64,000 nt of DNA from Aedes albopictus (GCF_035046485.1 NC_085137.1:456129004-456193003); one strand, 5' to 3'; positions 30,650 through 42,935 are shown, counted from the stretch's first letter. The notes: generated from the letters alone by a model not told the origin. Program-made: numbers and translations.

Positions 30650-32586
30650 ATGAAATTTGAAGTGACCTCAGGAATCCCTCCAGAAGTTCCACGGGAATTC
30701 CTTATGGATTTCATCACGAACTCCTTCACGAGGTTCTCGGGAACTCTTCAAGGTGTTCCTCGGAAATTCCTACAGGAGTTCCTTGCGAATTCCTCCAGGA
30801 GTTTACCGAGACTTTTTTCGGGAATTCCTCCCAGGAGCTTGCCTAGAATTCTTTCAGGAGTTCCTCAGAAATTCCTCAACGAGATCGCCTGGAATTTCTC
30901 CAGGAGTTCCTCGGGAATTCCACCTGGAGTTCTTCGGGAATTCCATCTGGAGTTCCTCGGGATTTTTCCAGGAGTTTCTCGGAAATTCCTCCAGGAAATC
31001 CCTGGAAATTCTTCCAGGAGTTCCTCAAGAATATCTCCAAGAGTTCGTCGAAAATCCATCCTAGGAATGAGTTCTGAGGAAAATCCTCCATGTGTTCCTC
31101 TGAATTACTCCAAGAGTTCCTCAGGAATTCCACCTGGAGTTCCTCGGGAATTCCCCCTGGAGTATTTCGAGAGTATTCCTTCTTGGAGCTTCTGTAGCAT
31201 TCATTCAAAAGCTCTTCGTGTATTCCTTTTGGGGTTCATCGGGCATTCCTCCAGGAGGTCCTCGAAAATTCTTCCAATCGTCCCTCGAGAATCATCTACA
31301 CAAATTAATCGGTAATTCTTCCGGGAATTCCTCGAAAATCTCTTATAGGAAATTCTTCAGAAGTTTATCACAAATTTATCTGCATGTTCCTATGCATACC
31401 TTCTGGGAATTCCCTGGAAATTCCTGGAGTAGGTTATCACCGGGAAAACCTAGAGAAATTCTTGAGAAACTGACGAAAAAAAACCTCGAGGAACTCCGAA
31501 AAAGTTTCTTGGAGCGATTTCCGAGCAACACTACTCGTGGAAATTCCTGAAAAACCCCAGGAGGTATTCCCGAGAAACTGTTGAAGGAATTCCAGGAGGG
31601 ATTCCCGATGAACTCCTGGTGGTGTTCCCAATGACTTCTGGAAGAATTCCTCACGAACTCTGGAACTAGAGGAACTCCTAAAGAAGTTCTCGAGGATCTC
31701 CTTGAGGACTTCCAGAGCAACTCCTGAAGGATTTTTTGAGCAACTCTTGGAGCGATTCCCGAAGAACTCCTGGAGGAATTCCCGAGGTTAGTTAGGAGGA
31801 CTTTCCTATAGTAATACTGGAGGAATTTCCTGGAAGAATTCCTGAGGAACTCCTGGAGGACTTTTCGAGGCATTCCCGAAGTCCTAGAGGAATTCTTTGT
31901 AAATGCTTGTAGGAACTGTCGAGGAACTCTTGGCAGAATATCCGGGGAATTCCTAAAGGAATTATCGGGAAACTCCCGCAGGAATTCTCAGAAAACTTAT
32001 GGATGAATTTCCTTTTTAACTCCTGGATGAATTCTATTCCAACTCCTGGTTGATTTCTCAACGACCTTCTGAAATAATTCCCGAAGATCTGGAGGAATTT
32101 TCGAGGAACTATACAGAAGGAATTCCCGAGGAACTGCTGGAGGAACTCTTGGAAGTATTTCCAAGAGTTTAAGGAGTTGTTGGAGGGATTCCCGATGAAT
32201 TCCTGCTGGAATTGCAGATGAAATCGTGGAGGAATTTCCGAAGAACTCCTGGAGAGTTTCCCGAGGAGCTTCTGGAGGAATGTCTGCGGAACTCCTGGAA
32301 GAATTCCTGAGCAACTCTTGCAGGGACTGCCGAGGATCTCCTGAAGCAATTCTTGCACATTCCCTGGAGGATCGCCAGGTATCTTCGGAAGGAATTCCCG
32401 TAGAATTCCTAGAGGAATTTCCGGGGGACTCCTGGAGGAATTCCCGAGAAACATCTGGAGGAATTCCCGAGGAACTCCTGGTGGAGTTCTCGGAAAACTT
32501 ATCCAGGAACTCCTGGAGGAGTTACCAAGGAATTCCTGAGGATCTTCTGGAGGAATTCCCGTGATTTCCTTGGGGAATTTGCGTGG
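30650..32586. repeat. Satellite array with an internal orientation switch near 31430-31480
   Basis: Units of about 24 bp read GGAATTCCTCCAGGAGTTCC up to about 31440 and then the reverse complement, GGAGGAATTCCCGAGGAACT, to 32586. Both halves yield long open frames in several frames on both strands (up to 223 codons at 30644-31315 and 220 codons at 31792-32454), which share the same short peptide period. These are not genes. Confidence 0.8.
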
Positions 32587-33330
32587 AATTGGCTTCTTTA
32601 GCGGTGTTGAGACAATTCCATATTCTGAATCTGCATGTCAAACTGAGCCGAAATCCAAATTTTCATTAATTTTGGTGCCTGGGAACCTATTTAAAAATCA
32701 GTTTGAAGTTTGTATGAGAGCGATTTGTCGGATCACCCCTCGTCGCATTTTGTACTGGGTGGAGCTGTCAAGCAGTTGCCCAGCTGTCAAAAGGTGATTT
32801 CAAAAAATCTCTTTGAAATTTGGTTTTTAAATTAAGAAAAATGTGTCGATTTTTTGATTTTATATGAAAAAGCACCTTTTTCTGAACCACCATGATTTTT
32901 TTCAGATTTTTAGAACTTCATTTTGGGGAAGATTCAAAAATTACGTCCATCGTTTTTCGGGATTTCTAGACCCCCCTCCCCCCTCTGTCACGCAATTTCC
33001 CTATACCCAATACACGTACTGTCACACTTTTCTAGACCCCCTCCCCTCCCCCAAATCTTGGACGTAATTTTTGAACGTTCCCTTGGTACCTAAAATCGCT
33101 TTCGAAGAGATTTTTCTAAATCACCTTATGACAGCTGCGCAACTGCTTGACAGCTCCGCCCAGTACAAAATGCGACGAGGGGTGATTCGACAAATCGCTC
33201 CCACACAAACTTCAAACTGATTTTTAAATAGGTTCCCAGGCACCAAAATTAATGAAAATTTGGATTTCGGCTCAGTTTTGCATGCAGATTCTGAATATGG
33301 AATTATCTCAACACCGCTAAAGAAGCCAAT
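32587..33330. mobile_element. Large foldback element, with a nested MITE
   Basis: The left arm from TTGGCTTCTTTAGCGGTG (about 240 bases) is mirrored by 33100-33330, ending in CACCGCTAAAGAAGCCAA. Between the arms, 32927-33083 is a separate foldback (CAAAAATTACGTCC against GGACGTAATTTTTG) enclosing C-rich tracts. No coding sequence. Confidence 0.7.
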
Positions 33331-33560
33331 TGGCTTCTTTAGCGGTGTTGAAACAATTTCATATTCTGAATCTGCATGTCAAACAGAGCCGAAATCCAAA
33401 TTTTCATCAATTTTGGTGCCCGGGAACCTATTTAAAAATTAATTTGAAGTTTGTATGGGAGCGATTTGTCGAATCACCCCTTGTCGCATTTTGTACTGGG
33501 CGGAGCTGTCAAGCAGTTGCCAAGCTGTCAAAAAGTGATTTCAAAAAATCTCTTTGAAAT
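33331..33560 (+). mobile_element. Third arm copy of the GGCTTCTTTAGCGG element
   Basis: A direct copy of the left arm of 32587-33330 abuts it, so AAAGAAGCCAATTGGCTTCT forms a palindromic junction at about 33330. About 95 percent alike by eye. Confidence 0.7.
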
Positions 33561-33561
33561 T

Positions 33562-33801
33562 GATTTTAGGTATCAAAATAAAGTTCTAACAATCTGAAAA
33601 AAAATCATAGTGGCTCAGTAAAAGGTTCTTTCGTATAAAATCAAACAATCAATATTTTTTTCAAAATATAAAAACCCAATTGATTTAAGGTATCAAAATA
33701 AAGTTCTAAAAATCTGGAAAAAAATCACAGTGGCTCAGAAAAAGGTGCTCTTTCGTATAAAATCAAAAAATCAATACATTTTTCAAAATTTAAAAACCCA
33801 A
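33562..33801. repeat. Tandem duplication, two units of about 120 bp
   Basis: GGTATCAAAATAAAGTTCTA begins each unit (about 33568 and 33688), and both end in AAAACCCAATT. Confidence 0.75.
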
Positions 33802-34500
33802 TTCCTGTAGGAATCCCCAAGCATCTTCAGGAATATATCTCCAGGATCTTCGGGAGGAATTCTCGAGGATCTTCAGAACGAATTTCCGTGATCTCCTGGA
33901 GGAAGTTCCATGGAATTCCTGTAGGAATTCCCAAGGATCTTCAGGAATATTTCCTCAGGATCTTCTGGAAAAGTTCTCGAGGAACCCTTGCAGGAATTTG
34001 CGTGAAATTCATGTAGGAATTCCCGCAAAATTCTGGAGAAACTCTCTGAGAGCTCCAATATAAACTCTCGGGGATTTCTTTAGAAATTGCCTGGAAACTC
34101 CTGCAGGTATTCCCGAAGAACTGATGGAGGAATACATATCCGAGGATCACGTGTAACAATTCTGTTGACGGAATTTCTGAGAATTTCCTGGAGGAATTCT
34201 TGCAAATTTTCTGGAGGATGTCCTGAAAAAAAAAATCCCTTGGGGAACTCCTGAAGTTTTTTTTTTTGAGAATTTCTGTGGTATTCGTAGGGAAGCCATG
34301 GAGGGATTCCCGAGATATTCCTGGAGAAATTTCCGTGCAACTCCTAAAGGAATCCTGCTAACTCCTGAAGTAATTCCCGGGGTACTTCTGGAGGAATGCC
34401 TGAGGAGCACCTAGACTAGTTCGCGGAAAACTCCAGGAGGACTTCCTGATGAACTGAGGAAATTCTTGTAAAACTCCTGAAGGAATCCCAGAAGAAACTT
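33802..34500. repeat. Degenerate satellite, same orientation as 31480-32586
   Basis: Units such as GGAGGAATTCCCGAGGATCT. This is likely the continuation of the array at 31480-32586, split by the elements inserted at 32587-33801. Confidence 0.65.
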
Positions 34501-34990
34501 CTCTTTTGTTATGTTGTATTGTTTTACATTACATAAACCATATAATGTTACATATCTTGTCATGTTCCTCCTGGTAATGGCATCTTAAACTTTCTAGGCA
34601 AACTAACCTGAAAATAATGTTAAATTGAACTATCTTTGATAGTGCGGACTAGAACCTATCAAGCTCAACCAGGGATCAACATTATAAGAATGCGCTTTGG
34701 AAATTTTCCAGAGCGTCTTGGACAACCCTTCATATAAAGGGTCGCCCACGTCTAAGTCTGAGTAGTCTCTGATTGCATTAGCAGTTGAAGCTAAGGCTCC
34801 CATGCCCCACCAGCCAGATAACAGGGTTTTGCAAACTTAGTATTATTTGTGGCAACACTTTGAGCGTCATGATGGCAATATGCCGAGCGCGCTAAGTGTT
34901 ATTAGACCACTAATGCAGTTGCATGAAGTGGGTGACGAGGTACATAAGTATCATTACAGCGTGCTTAACCGTTATTGCAATATTGAGACT
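34500..34990. repeat. Dispersed repeat A, uninterrupted copy
   Basis: It runs from TCTCTTTTGTTATGTTG to GTTATTGCAATATTGAG. The same two parts recur at 35657-35812 and 36409-36644, where about 600 bases separate them. Open frame 34847-35056 has no known domain. Confidence 0.6.
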
Positions 34991-35059
34991 CCCAAGAAAT
35001 ATATAGACGCCACCCGAATAAAAAATACAGTAGAAAAACCGAACGTTATATTGTAACAG

Positions 35060-35300
35060 TATAGCGCATTTAGTTCACCACTGGACTATCGCACTAGTTT
35101 TCACGAGTGCGAAAACGCTAATAAAAGTGCGCGATTGCATCAAATCAACTCGGTGTCTTCAGAGCACTTGTTCACCATAGATCGAAGAAATAGTGCGCCG
35201 AAGACATCAACCTGATTTGATGCAATCGCGCACTTTTATTTACGTTTTCGCACTTATGAAATCGCAGTTCGCAGTCCAGTCGTGAACTAAATGCGGTATA
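35060..35300. mobile_element. 241-bp foldback MITE, copy 1
   Basis: Ends TATAGCGCATTTAGTTCACC and its near-inverse. The arms share AAAAGTGCGCGATTGCATCA and its complement. A second copy, in opposite orientation and also 241 bp, is at 48688-48928. Confidence 0.75.
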
Positions 35301-35656
35301 CTATTTAGAACCATATTTTTACAATAGACACCACTGTAAAAATAAAAATACAAAAACAATAAGATGTAATGTTGGATACCATACCGTGAATTGTAAATAA
35401 GATTTTTACAATATATTATACAGGTTGTTAAGTATCGTAACAATATAAAAAAATATTTTTCTCCATATATATTTTTTGCAAAACCATACATTTTATTGTT
35501 AATGAATTGTTCAAAATACTGATACGTGGGTTTAAATATACCGTACATTGTATGGTACATGAATGGTTTCAAACAATAAAATGTACCGTAAATAAATTGT
35601 TTTTAATTGTAATTTCACTACTGGTTATACATTTAATCAAATGGTTTTGGAATGGT

Positions 35657-36644
35657 TCTCTTTTGTTATGTTGAATTGTTTTACATTACATAAACCATAT
35701 ATTGTTATATTATCTTGCCATTTTCCTCCTGTTCATGGCATCTTAGGCTTATTAGATTTATTAGAATGCGCTTTGGGAATTCCTAGAGCGTTTTGGATAA
35801 CCCTTCATATATAGGATCAAAAATAAAAGAAATTAATTATTACAAAGTATTAACACTTCACGATACACAGAGAACCTTCACAAATTAGGAACATCACAAA
35901 TTGGACACATCACAACATATAACATAAATGTGCCCTGTTATCCAGATGGATAACTCCTTCCGATCACAGGATGACGGGGTTTCATGTATTGATTTGGGTC
36001 CATCAGTCATCCTGTAATTGTATTTTATTTGGCAGTTTGCCTTTTAGTTCACAGCATTTGTTGCTGTGTGCATAGCTTGGTTTTGTCTAGGAAAACTAAT
36101 CCTAATCGGGCATCCCATTTCGGATTTCATCACTAGAGTTCTATGACTTGAAGACTGTGCCAGGGAAAGGTTTACGTCTCTAGTACTTAATCGCAGCCCG
36201 AAATGGCCTGAATGTTGGCAATCGAAATAAGATTGCGCACTTCATGGGCCTGTATTCTACCAGAACCCTATAAATGTTAATTACTACAAGGGGAATATTT
36301 ACAAGTTAAAATTCAACATGCAACACAAAGAACGCACGTATATTGAACTTTAAACACAGTAAACAATTATTCTGTCTTATAATTGTAACAAATATTTATA
36401 CCCGTAACAAGTAGTCTCTGATTGCATTAACAGTTGAAGCTTAGGCTCCCATTCCCCACCAGCCAGATAACCGGGTTTCGCAAACTAAGCATTATTTGTG
36501 GCAACACTTTGAGCGGCATGATGGAACTATGCCGAGCGCGCTAAGTGTTATTAGACCACTAATGTAGTTGCATGAAGTGGGTGACGAGGTACATAAGTAT
36601 CATTACAGCGTGCTTAACCGTTATTGCGATATTGAGGCACCAGT
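35657..36644. repeat. Dispersed repeat A, second copy with about 600 bp between its parts
   Basis: Positions 35657-35812 match 34513-34745, and 36409-36644 match 34761-34986 (TAGTCTCTGATTGCATTA.. to ..CGTGCTTAACCGTTATTG). The middle (35815-36405) is either an insertion here or a deletion in the other copy. Confidence 0.6.
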
Positions 36645-36935
36645 TTGACTAAAGTTTGAAATACATAACAACTCATGAGATAACTGTCAAGTTCGATTCA
36701 AATATAAGTTAGGTTAAAAAGCGAACCCGCAGATGAACCTATATTAAAAGTCATTTCAGTGTTCAGTCCAGTCCATATGTTAAAGATGGCTCTACGTCAA
36801 AGATAAAGTTTGTCAACCGCATTTGATTCGATTGTGGTCGAAGGCAAGTTCACATGAGAGAAGAGGAGAAAACTCCCCTAAATGCAAATACAGAAAGAAT
36901 AGTTTTGAAGTGTTGAACTCATCTACTGATTTACG
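36645..36935. repeat. Dispersed repeat B, uninterrupted copy
   Basis: Runs from TTGACTAAAGTTTGAAATAC to TTGAACTCATCTACTGATTT. It is the empty-site counterpart of 37619-39030. Confidence 0.7.
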
Positions 36936-37618
36936 GTAATCTGACCTGCATCTTTCCGGGTTGGCCTACATTGCATTAGTATTTCTCTCATCGCACTCTA
37001 CACACCTAGCCCGCCCTCGAGCTCGCCATATCTCTTGGACCCCTGCTTGGACCTGCAGTTCTTAGGACATCTGGTTTACCACTGATTTAAACATGTTATT
37101 GGCATTAACCCTTTGGAGCCGGGGGGGTCATATATGACCCCGGCGATGAAACCGAGCATAACAAACGTGTTCGATACCAGCGAGGTTGCGTCAACAGCGG
37201 CGAAAAAATCGATTCCAAAAGGTTAAATTGATGTTTCAACGTATTCACTTTTTTTTCTTTCCTTTCCTTTGCATCAAAAAAGTCACAAACATCAACAAAA
37301 CAAAGCACGGAAAATTTCTTAAACTGAATAAATCTGGTGTTCAATTTGTATAGGTCGAATCTGCATAGGAATCACAGCAAACATACGATCTATTCAAATC
37401 GAACACCAGAAATAATTAAAAATTCACGGAAAAATAATGTTTCGGAAAAGTGAATGGTTCAAACGTAAGAAAAACAGTATAATATATTGTTACATAAAAA
37501 TCCAATGTAAATGTATAGTATAGCGAACCATTTCATTACAATACACTTTATTGTAGCTGGTACACTGTATGGTGCAGGAATGGTTTTCACCATACACCCT
37601 ATGGTTAGTTTTTATCCG
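36936..37618. other. Unassigned DNA
   Basis: Contains GGAGCCGGGGGGGTCATATA, which looks like a repeat terminus, at about 37115, and a block near 37420-37610 that recurs in part at 39020-39090 and 48295-48370 (ATTACAATACACTTTATTGT). No gene is recognised. Confidence 0.4.
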
Positions 37619-37892
37619 GGCAGGTTGACTAAAGTTTCAAATACATATTATAATAACAACTCATGAGAAAACTGTCAAGTCCGATTCAAATATAAGTTCG
37701 GTTAAATAGCGCTGCGAACCTATATTAGAAGTCGTTTCAGTGTCCAGCCCAGTCCGAGGTCCAGTCCATATGTTAAAGATGGCTCTACGTCAAAGATAAA
37801 TTTTGTCAATCGCATTTGATTCGGTTATGGCCGAAGACAAGTTCACATGAGAGAAAGGGAGAAAACTCCCCTAAATGCAAATACAGAAAGAA
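37619..37892. repeat. Dispersed repeat B, copy split by a MITE (left part)
   Basis: Matches 36645-36920 up to ATACAGAAAGAA, where the element at 37893 begins. The remainder resumes at 38996 with AATAGCGTTGAACTCATC. Confidence 0.7.
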
Positions 37893-38995
37893 CCCAAGTA
37901 ACCACGAAGCCGTATATAAGTGCATGAATTTTGCCATATATTTATATTTAAAATTGTGTATATAATGCTGCATTACTTTAAGCACCTCATTGAAGCAATA
38001 TTAAAGTCGAAAAGGGCCCCACTAAAATTAAATTAGTGCCACATATTGCAGCACGTTGACAGCCATTGCTAAAGTGACATAAATGCATGTGCTGTACATT
38101 TGCATTTGCACATGCTAAATACGTGCAACACGAAAAACCAAAACAAAAATCTATTTTTAGCACCGTTTCGTTATCGACGGCACTGATACCCCCACACATG
38201 AATGTTTTAACCATCATTTTTTTGTTGCCGGGTCGGGAGTCGAACCAGAAGTGTTGAAGACCGCTAGATGAGTTCCATACGTGCTGGCGCCTCGGGCCGT
38301 TTCTGCTGCAGTGAAAACAACAGATATTTCATTAACTAAAAGGAAACTGTTCTTCTGTCTCAATCATTGCAGTAGAGGGCAAAACGACTATGTCATATGT
38401 AATAGAATACAGTATTCTTTATCACATTCTGATAAATTACTGATAAATACATAACGCATTTTAGAAGATATTTAATCAATATAAGAAAATTAAAACCTCG
38501 TTTAAAACACCCTTCGCACACTGCTCATATGCTGATTGTGATCTCCATCATTATTGGCATGTGATAGCAGCCTACAGAATAGGTCATCTCTAAAAAGGTT
38601 TAGCTGTCGTTGATCGGTGGCTTAAACGGAGATTAAATTGGTCGGGAGTCAAATCAGAAATGTTGAAGACCGCTAGAGTTGACCGTAAAGTTGTTCAATC
38701 TTGTTGATTTCATTTGTTTACCATTAAATCCAAGCTTTTATAATTGTATTGTTAGAGCAAACTTTGCTAGTTTGTACATTGCATTTATTCAGTTTTTGAA
38801 GTGTTGAGTTATTGAATTATCTTATATCACCCTTTAATGAACCCTAATGTAAAGGAAAATGCAATGCATCATTACATTGATAGTGCCAATCTAAAGGAGT
38901 ATTGCATGACAAGTGTGGAATTACTGCATTTAGCATTGCAAAGGTTGATATTCAGTCTAATTCGTGCAATGATATAATGCTTGTGGTTACTTGGG
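37893..38995. mobile_element. CCCAAGTAAC-family TIR element, 1103 bp
   Basis: Left CCCAAGTAACCACGAAGC, right GTGGTTACTTGGG. AA flanks both sides, and the uninterrupted repeat copy at 36645-36935 shows a single AA at the site, so the 2-bp duplication is confirmed by an empty site. It contains a tRNA-like segment on the minus strand at about 38228-38300 and a weaker second one at 38640-38682. No transposase. Confidence 0.8.
38228..38300 (-). repeat. tRNA-like segment inside the 1103-bp element
   Basis: On the minus strand GGTTCGACTCC is an exact B box, followed by CGACCCGGCAAC. The 5' half carries a poor A box (AACTCATCTAGCGG). A partial, diverged copy lies at 38640-38682. This is probably a SINE head or tRNA relic rather than a working tRNA. 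Confidence 0.4.
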
Positions 38996-39029
38996 AATAG
39001 CGTTGAACTCATCCACTGATTTAGCACGG

Positions 39030-40066
39030 AAAAAAATCTAAAACAGAAAAAATAATGGTTCAAACGTGAGAAAAACAGTACATATAATATATCTTCTTCT
39101 TCTATCTTCTATCTATATAGGGCACTGCATTGTTATGATTTTGTATGGGATTTTGACGTTTCTTGGCCTTGTTGTTTACAAAATTTCTGTAAGAGTGAAA
39201 GAGAAGGCGCGAATTTCATACAGTGCCCTATATTGCTTTTTTCACTGAAAATTTTCCTTGCTTCGCTGAGCAACATGACGTTTTCTTCCAGCGAAGGCTT
39301 ACGCGATACAGAAAATCGCTGAATTTCACACTAACACTGCAGAAAATCTGTCAACAATAACTCAATACACATGCATTTTCAGCGAAAAGATCTATTTGCG
39401 TGACAACAATCCACTCCCATGACTACCGGGCGGCCGCCGTCAAATATCAGGATTGCCAACTGTCCGGCGACTGCTGTCAGTTTTCTTTGTCGCCGAATCT
39501 GGCGCTGGGTCTTCGGCGCGGAAACCCAAAGGTGGGAATAAAATGTTGGGGTTTGCGCGCAATATATAAAAATGCAGTGGCATACGTGGGACCGCGCATA
39601 ACTTGCGAACGGATGGTCCGATTTGGGTCGTCTAAGTTTTGTTCTGTTAGTTTTCACCCAAGGAAGGTTTATGAGGCAAAAAAACATGGGAGAATTGAGA
39701 GTTTTTGAAAAGCGGGTTTTCATACATTTTGAACGAGAACTTGGGCTTGGATAGGGACTTGATACGTCAAAAAACGCAGTAGGCAAGACAAGGTTTGCCG
39801 GGTACAGCTAGTTGTTTCATAAAGATCGGATGTAAATCTGGAGCTCGATTTGAAAAGGTCGTATGTGCTTTTGTCGATTAAAAATTCGATCAGTTAGATT
39901 CGCTTATTATAGCAAAAAAACCAATGAAATTGAACAAAGTTGATACATACAGCAGAATCATCACAAAACAGGCTTTCCGTTCCATCATTAAAAGTTTCCA
40001 AAATATCTTCCCTATTGCTACAATAACTAAAATAAACTGATCGAATTTTATATCGACAAATGTACA
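39030..40066. other. Unassigned repeat-like DNA
   Basis: The segment ending CAAGGTTTGCCGGGTACAGC at about 39790-39810 has the look of a retroposon 3' end. Open frames of 102 and 135 codons overlap on opposite strands (39379-39786) without any known domain. Not classified. Confidence 0.35.
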
Positions 40067-40359
40067 TACAGGGGATAGACAAAATGATCGGGACAGGCAA
40101 AATTTTCCCTTCTCAAAAAAATTTCAAATAGCTGTAACTTTTCGATAAGTGCATCAAATATTCTCAAATTTTCACTGTAAGTTAATCAACTATTTGTGTA
40201 TCAGTGAACAAAATTCGGAAAAGCTCGAACGATTCTGCACGAAATTATAAAGATTCTTAAAAAAGGTAAATTTATCCGATGGCCAACTTTGAGCTGTTAT
40301 ATCTCCGGATTTATTAAACCGAATGCAATGAAATTTTGACTATTTATGATTTATATAAT

Positions 40360-40596
40360 TGTAGAATCATCCTGTGGGAGCTTTGTTCCGATGACTCTCG
40401 TGGCCGCAACATGCCACTCAACAACACCTCCATCCGTACAAGGTTCCCGTATACTCGACCGTATCTCCGTTCCAACGTTACTGCCTAGCCTTGTTGCTGT
40501 TTTATTATTGTTTTCCTCTTTGACAGTTCGATTCTGCATCACTCCTCCACACTGAACCAAATACTCATTTTACATTGATTTGCACATAACTCTACA
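40360..40596 (-). repeat. 3' LTR
   Basis: 237 bp. In element orientation it follows the polypurine tract. It reads CACACTGAACC where the other LTR reads CACACTCAACC. Confidence 0.88.
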
Positions 40597-41943
40597 TCCC
40601 TTTCCTTCTCCAGAAAAAAAAATCAGAATGCTCCGATGACCAATTCTTGAAACCCCACTTGATACATGCACAATAGGGGCATACTATTTTCATCCAACAT
40701 ATTTCCCTTTTGCATCTCAACTTTTGATTTTTTTTGGTGTAGTTGCTGATTCAATTTCAGTTAACATTATTAGACGAAGCATTCCACATGTCTTATTTCA
40801 GTCAGCTTTTCGGGTTCCAAAACTCACACAATCAATTAATAAACTTACCGGAAATGTATCAAGAATTGAAGTACTAAATCTTGCCTTATGTCTACCGTAA
40901 CCAGACATACCGGAATTCAAATCCGATTTCGAGCATATGAGAGTCCGTCATTAACCGATCTTGTATGTTTCGAAACCTAAATTCGTCACTAAATCAAATA
41001 ACTGACGAACCGTTCTGACTAATCATTCAACACCATACTGTGTTACTTGAAAGAGTTCTGAATTTCTTGAACCAATCCGACTACATTGAAAATATTTCTG
41101 AAATCACATGTACATTCATCAACAGACCAATTGCATTCAAGCATTATCACTAAACATCAGCTTTGCTCGGCCTTGACTTCAATCAACCATGTACCGTGGT
41201 GCCTCCGGCGCGGTATCTATCTTCTTGACAGTCGCAACAATCACACCGCTAGGCATAAACCACCACATATACTCCTCCATAGAAGATGTTTAATTCAACA
41301 TTACTTTTCAACAGCCACCAATACTCTAGATAAGACAGAAATGCCCTACTATGTGGGACTGCGTCTCTCCAGTATGTAAGTATTCACTATCGATTCCTTA
41401 TAGGAAATGTCTTTGTTTTCTACACCAAAGAAGCCAAATTCATGGACCAAATATCTTCTAAGCTTACAACGAGGTTTACTATCAGATAAGTTAGTGTTCA
41501 TTCTATTTCGCCGTGTGTGCCCAAGGTTCACTGCACACTGAGCAATAGATCGAATCTGTCGCTTTTGCAGTTCCCTTGCTTTTGCCCTTTGAACATCTGC
41601 TGAACCTGACAGATCGTATGCATCGCTACGGAAGCTCCCTTTTTAAGGGGAGCATTTCCAACTTCCGCAGAATCATTTCATCAACCAGTTCTATAATTTC
41701 AACCAAGTCATTGACACAACCTTATTCATATGCAAAACATTGACTTGTTCCCAACCATCTCGACATTACAAAATTCCTGATGCTGCACAACTATATTGCT
41801 GAAAATCCACCTCTATCACATCTTTCACCTCTTTAACTTGTAAATACTATCAATCCTTCCAAATCAGACGTCACAGATGGCCATTTCATGAGATAACCCC
41901 GAACTTCCATGTCACTGAACCTCCTCACCTTTTTTTTCCTATG

Positions 41944-42384
41944 GCGCTTCGGTACGAAACCGGACTCGCTTCTTTTAACCTCTTTTAACTAGCGCTTCAG
42001 TACAGAACTGGACTCGCTTCTTAAACTAGCGCTTCGGAATACTTCCGGACTCGCATATTTTCTATATGTGGCGCTTCGGTACAGAACCGGACTCGCTTCT
42101 TTTCCAATGGCGCTTCGGTACGGAACCGGACTCGCTTCTTTTAACCTCTTTTAACTAGCGCTTCAGTACAGAACTGGACTCGCTTCTTAAACTGGCGCTT
42201 CGGAATAATTCCGGACTCGCATCTTTTTTATGTGTGGCGCTTCGGTGCATGACCGGACTCGCTTCTTTTCAATGGCGCTTCGGTACGAAACCGGACTCGC
42301 ATCTTTTTTTATAGCGCTTCGGTGCATGACCGGACTCGCATCTTTCAATTTGCGCTTCGGAACTAGTCCGGACTCGCTTCCTCG
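41944..42384. repeat. Minisatellite in the LTR element, about 11 units
   Basis: Units of 38-50 bp each contain GCGCTTCGG, a short variable loop and CCGGACTCGC, followed by a T-rich spacer. The CGGT..ACCG pairs let each unit form a small hairpin. Groups of three or four units recur (41944-42064 resembles 42112-42240), so there is a higher-order period near 170 bases. Confidence 0.8.
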
Positions 42385-42698
42385 TGGAACTTCAGGAACT
42401 CCAGACTTGCTTTCTAAACGTATTGCTGCTAGCACTTCGGTTCATGACCGGACTGGCTATCTTCTCTGCTTAACAGGAAATCTCCGGGCTCACCACGGAC
42501 TACGGGTTGTCTTATCTCTTGCACCTCGGGATCTTCCAAATCCGATTGACTCTTTTTTTATACTATTGCACACCAACACTTGGACTCACTCAATATGAAC
42601 TAAGCAAACACTGTTCCTCCACCTCTTCCTCCTCCTCCAACGGAAAAAATAATTCCAGCCACAACTCAAACAAAGTATACCTACCGGCTGTGCCAAAT

Positions 42699-42935
42699 TG
42701 TAGAATCATCCTGTGGGAGCTTTGTTCCGATGACTCTCGTGGCCGCAACATGCCACTCAACAACACCTCCATCCGTACAAGGTTCCCGTATACTCGACCG
42801 TATCTCCGTTCCAACGTTACTGCCTAGCCTTGTTGCTGTTTTATTATTGTTTTCCTCTTTGACAGTTCGATTCTGCATCACTCCTCCACACTCAACCAAA
42901 TACTCATTTTACATTGATTTGCACATAACTCTACA
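42699..42935 (-). repeat. 5' LTR
   Basis: 237 bp. It precedes the primer binding site in element orientation. Confidence 0.88.

Larger units (their letters stand above)
40360..42935 (-). mobile_element. Non-autonomous LTR retrotransposon, 2576 bp
   Basis: Two 237-bp LTRs (40360-40596 and 42699-42935) begin TGTAGAATC and end CTCTACA, and differ at one base that I can see. ATAAT flanks both sides (40355-40359, 42936-42940), a 5-bp target-site duplication. On the minus strand the primer binding site TGGCACAGCCGGTAGG (42695-42680) lies 3 bases inside the 5' LTR, and the polypurine tract GGAGAAGGAAAGGGA (40611-40597) abuts the 3' LTR, fixing the orientation. The 2.1-kb interior has no gag or pol, only short unrelated frames and a minisatellite. 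By structure it is a TRIM/LARD-type passenger, recent by LTR identity. Confidence 0.9.

Noticed and set aside
30644..32454. Open frames of 220-223 codons resembling repeat proteins
   Set aside because: Same satellite periodicity, open on both strands at once; orientation of the peptides switches with the array.
39379..39786. 135-codon minus-strand and 102-codon plus-strand open frames
   Set aside because: They overlap on opposite strands, lack domains, and lie in repeat-like DNA.
41944..42384. CRISPR-like direct repeats
   Set aside because: Unit length varies, spacers are related to one another, there are no cas genes, and the array lies inside an LTR retrotransposon in a eukaryotic genome.
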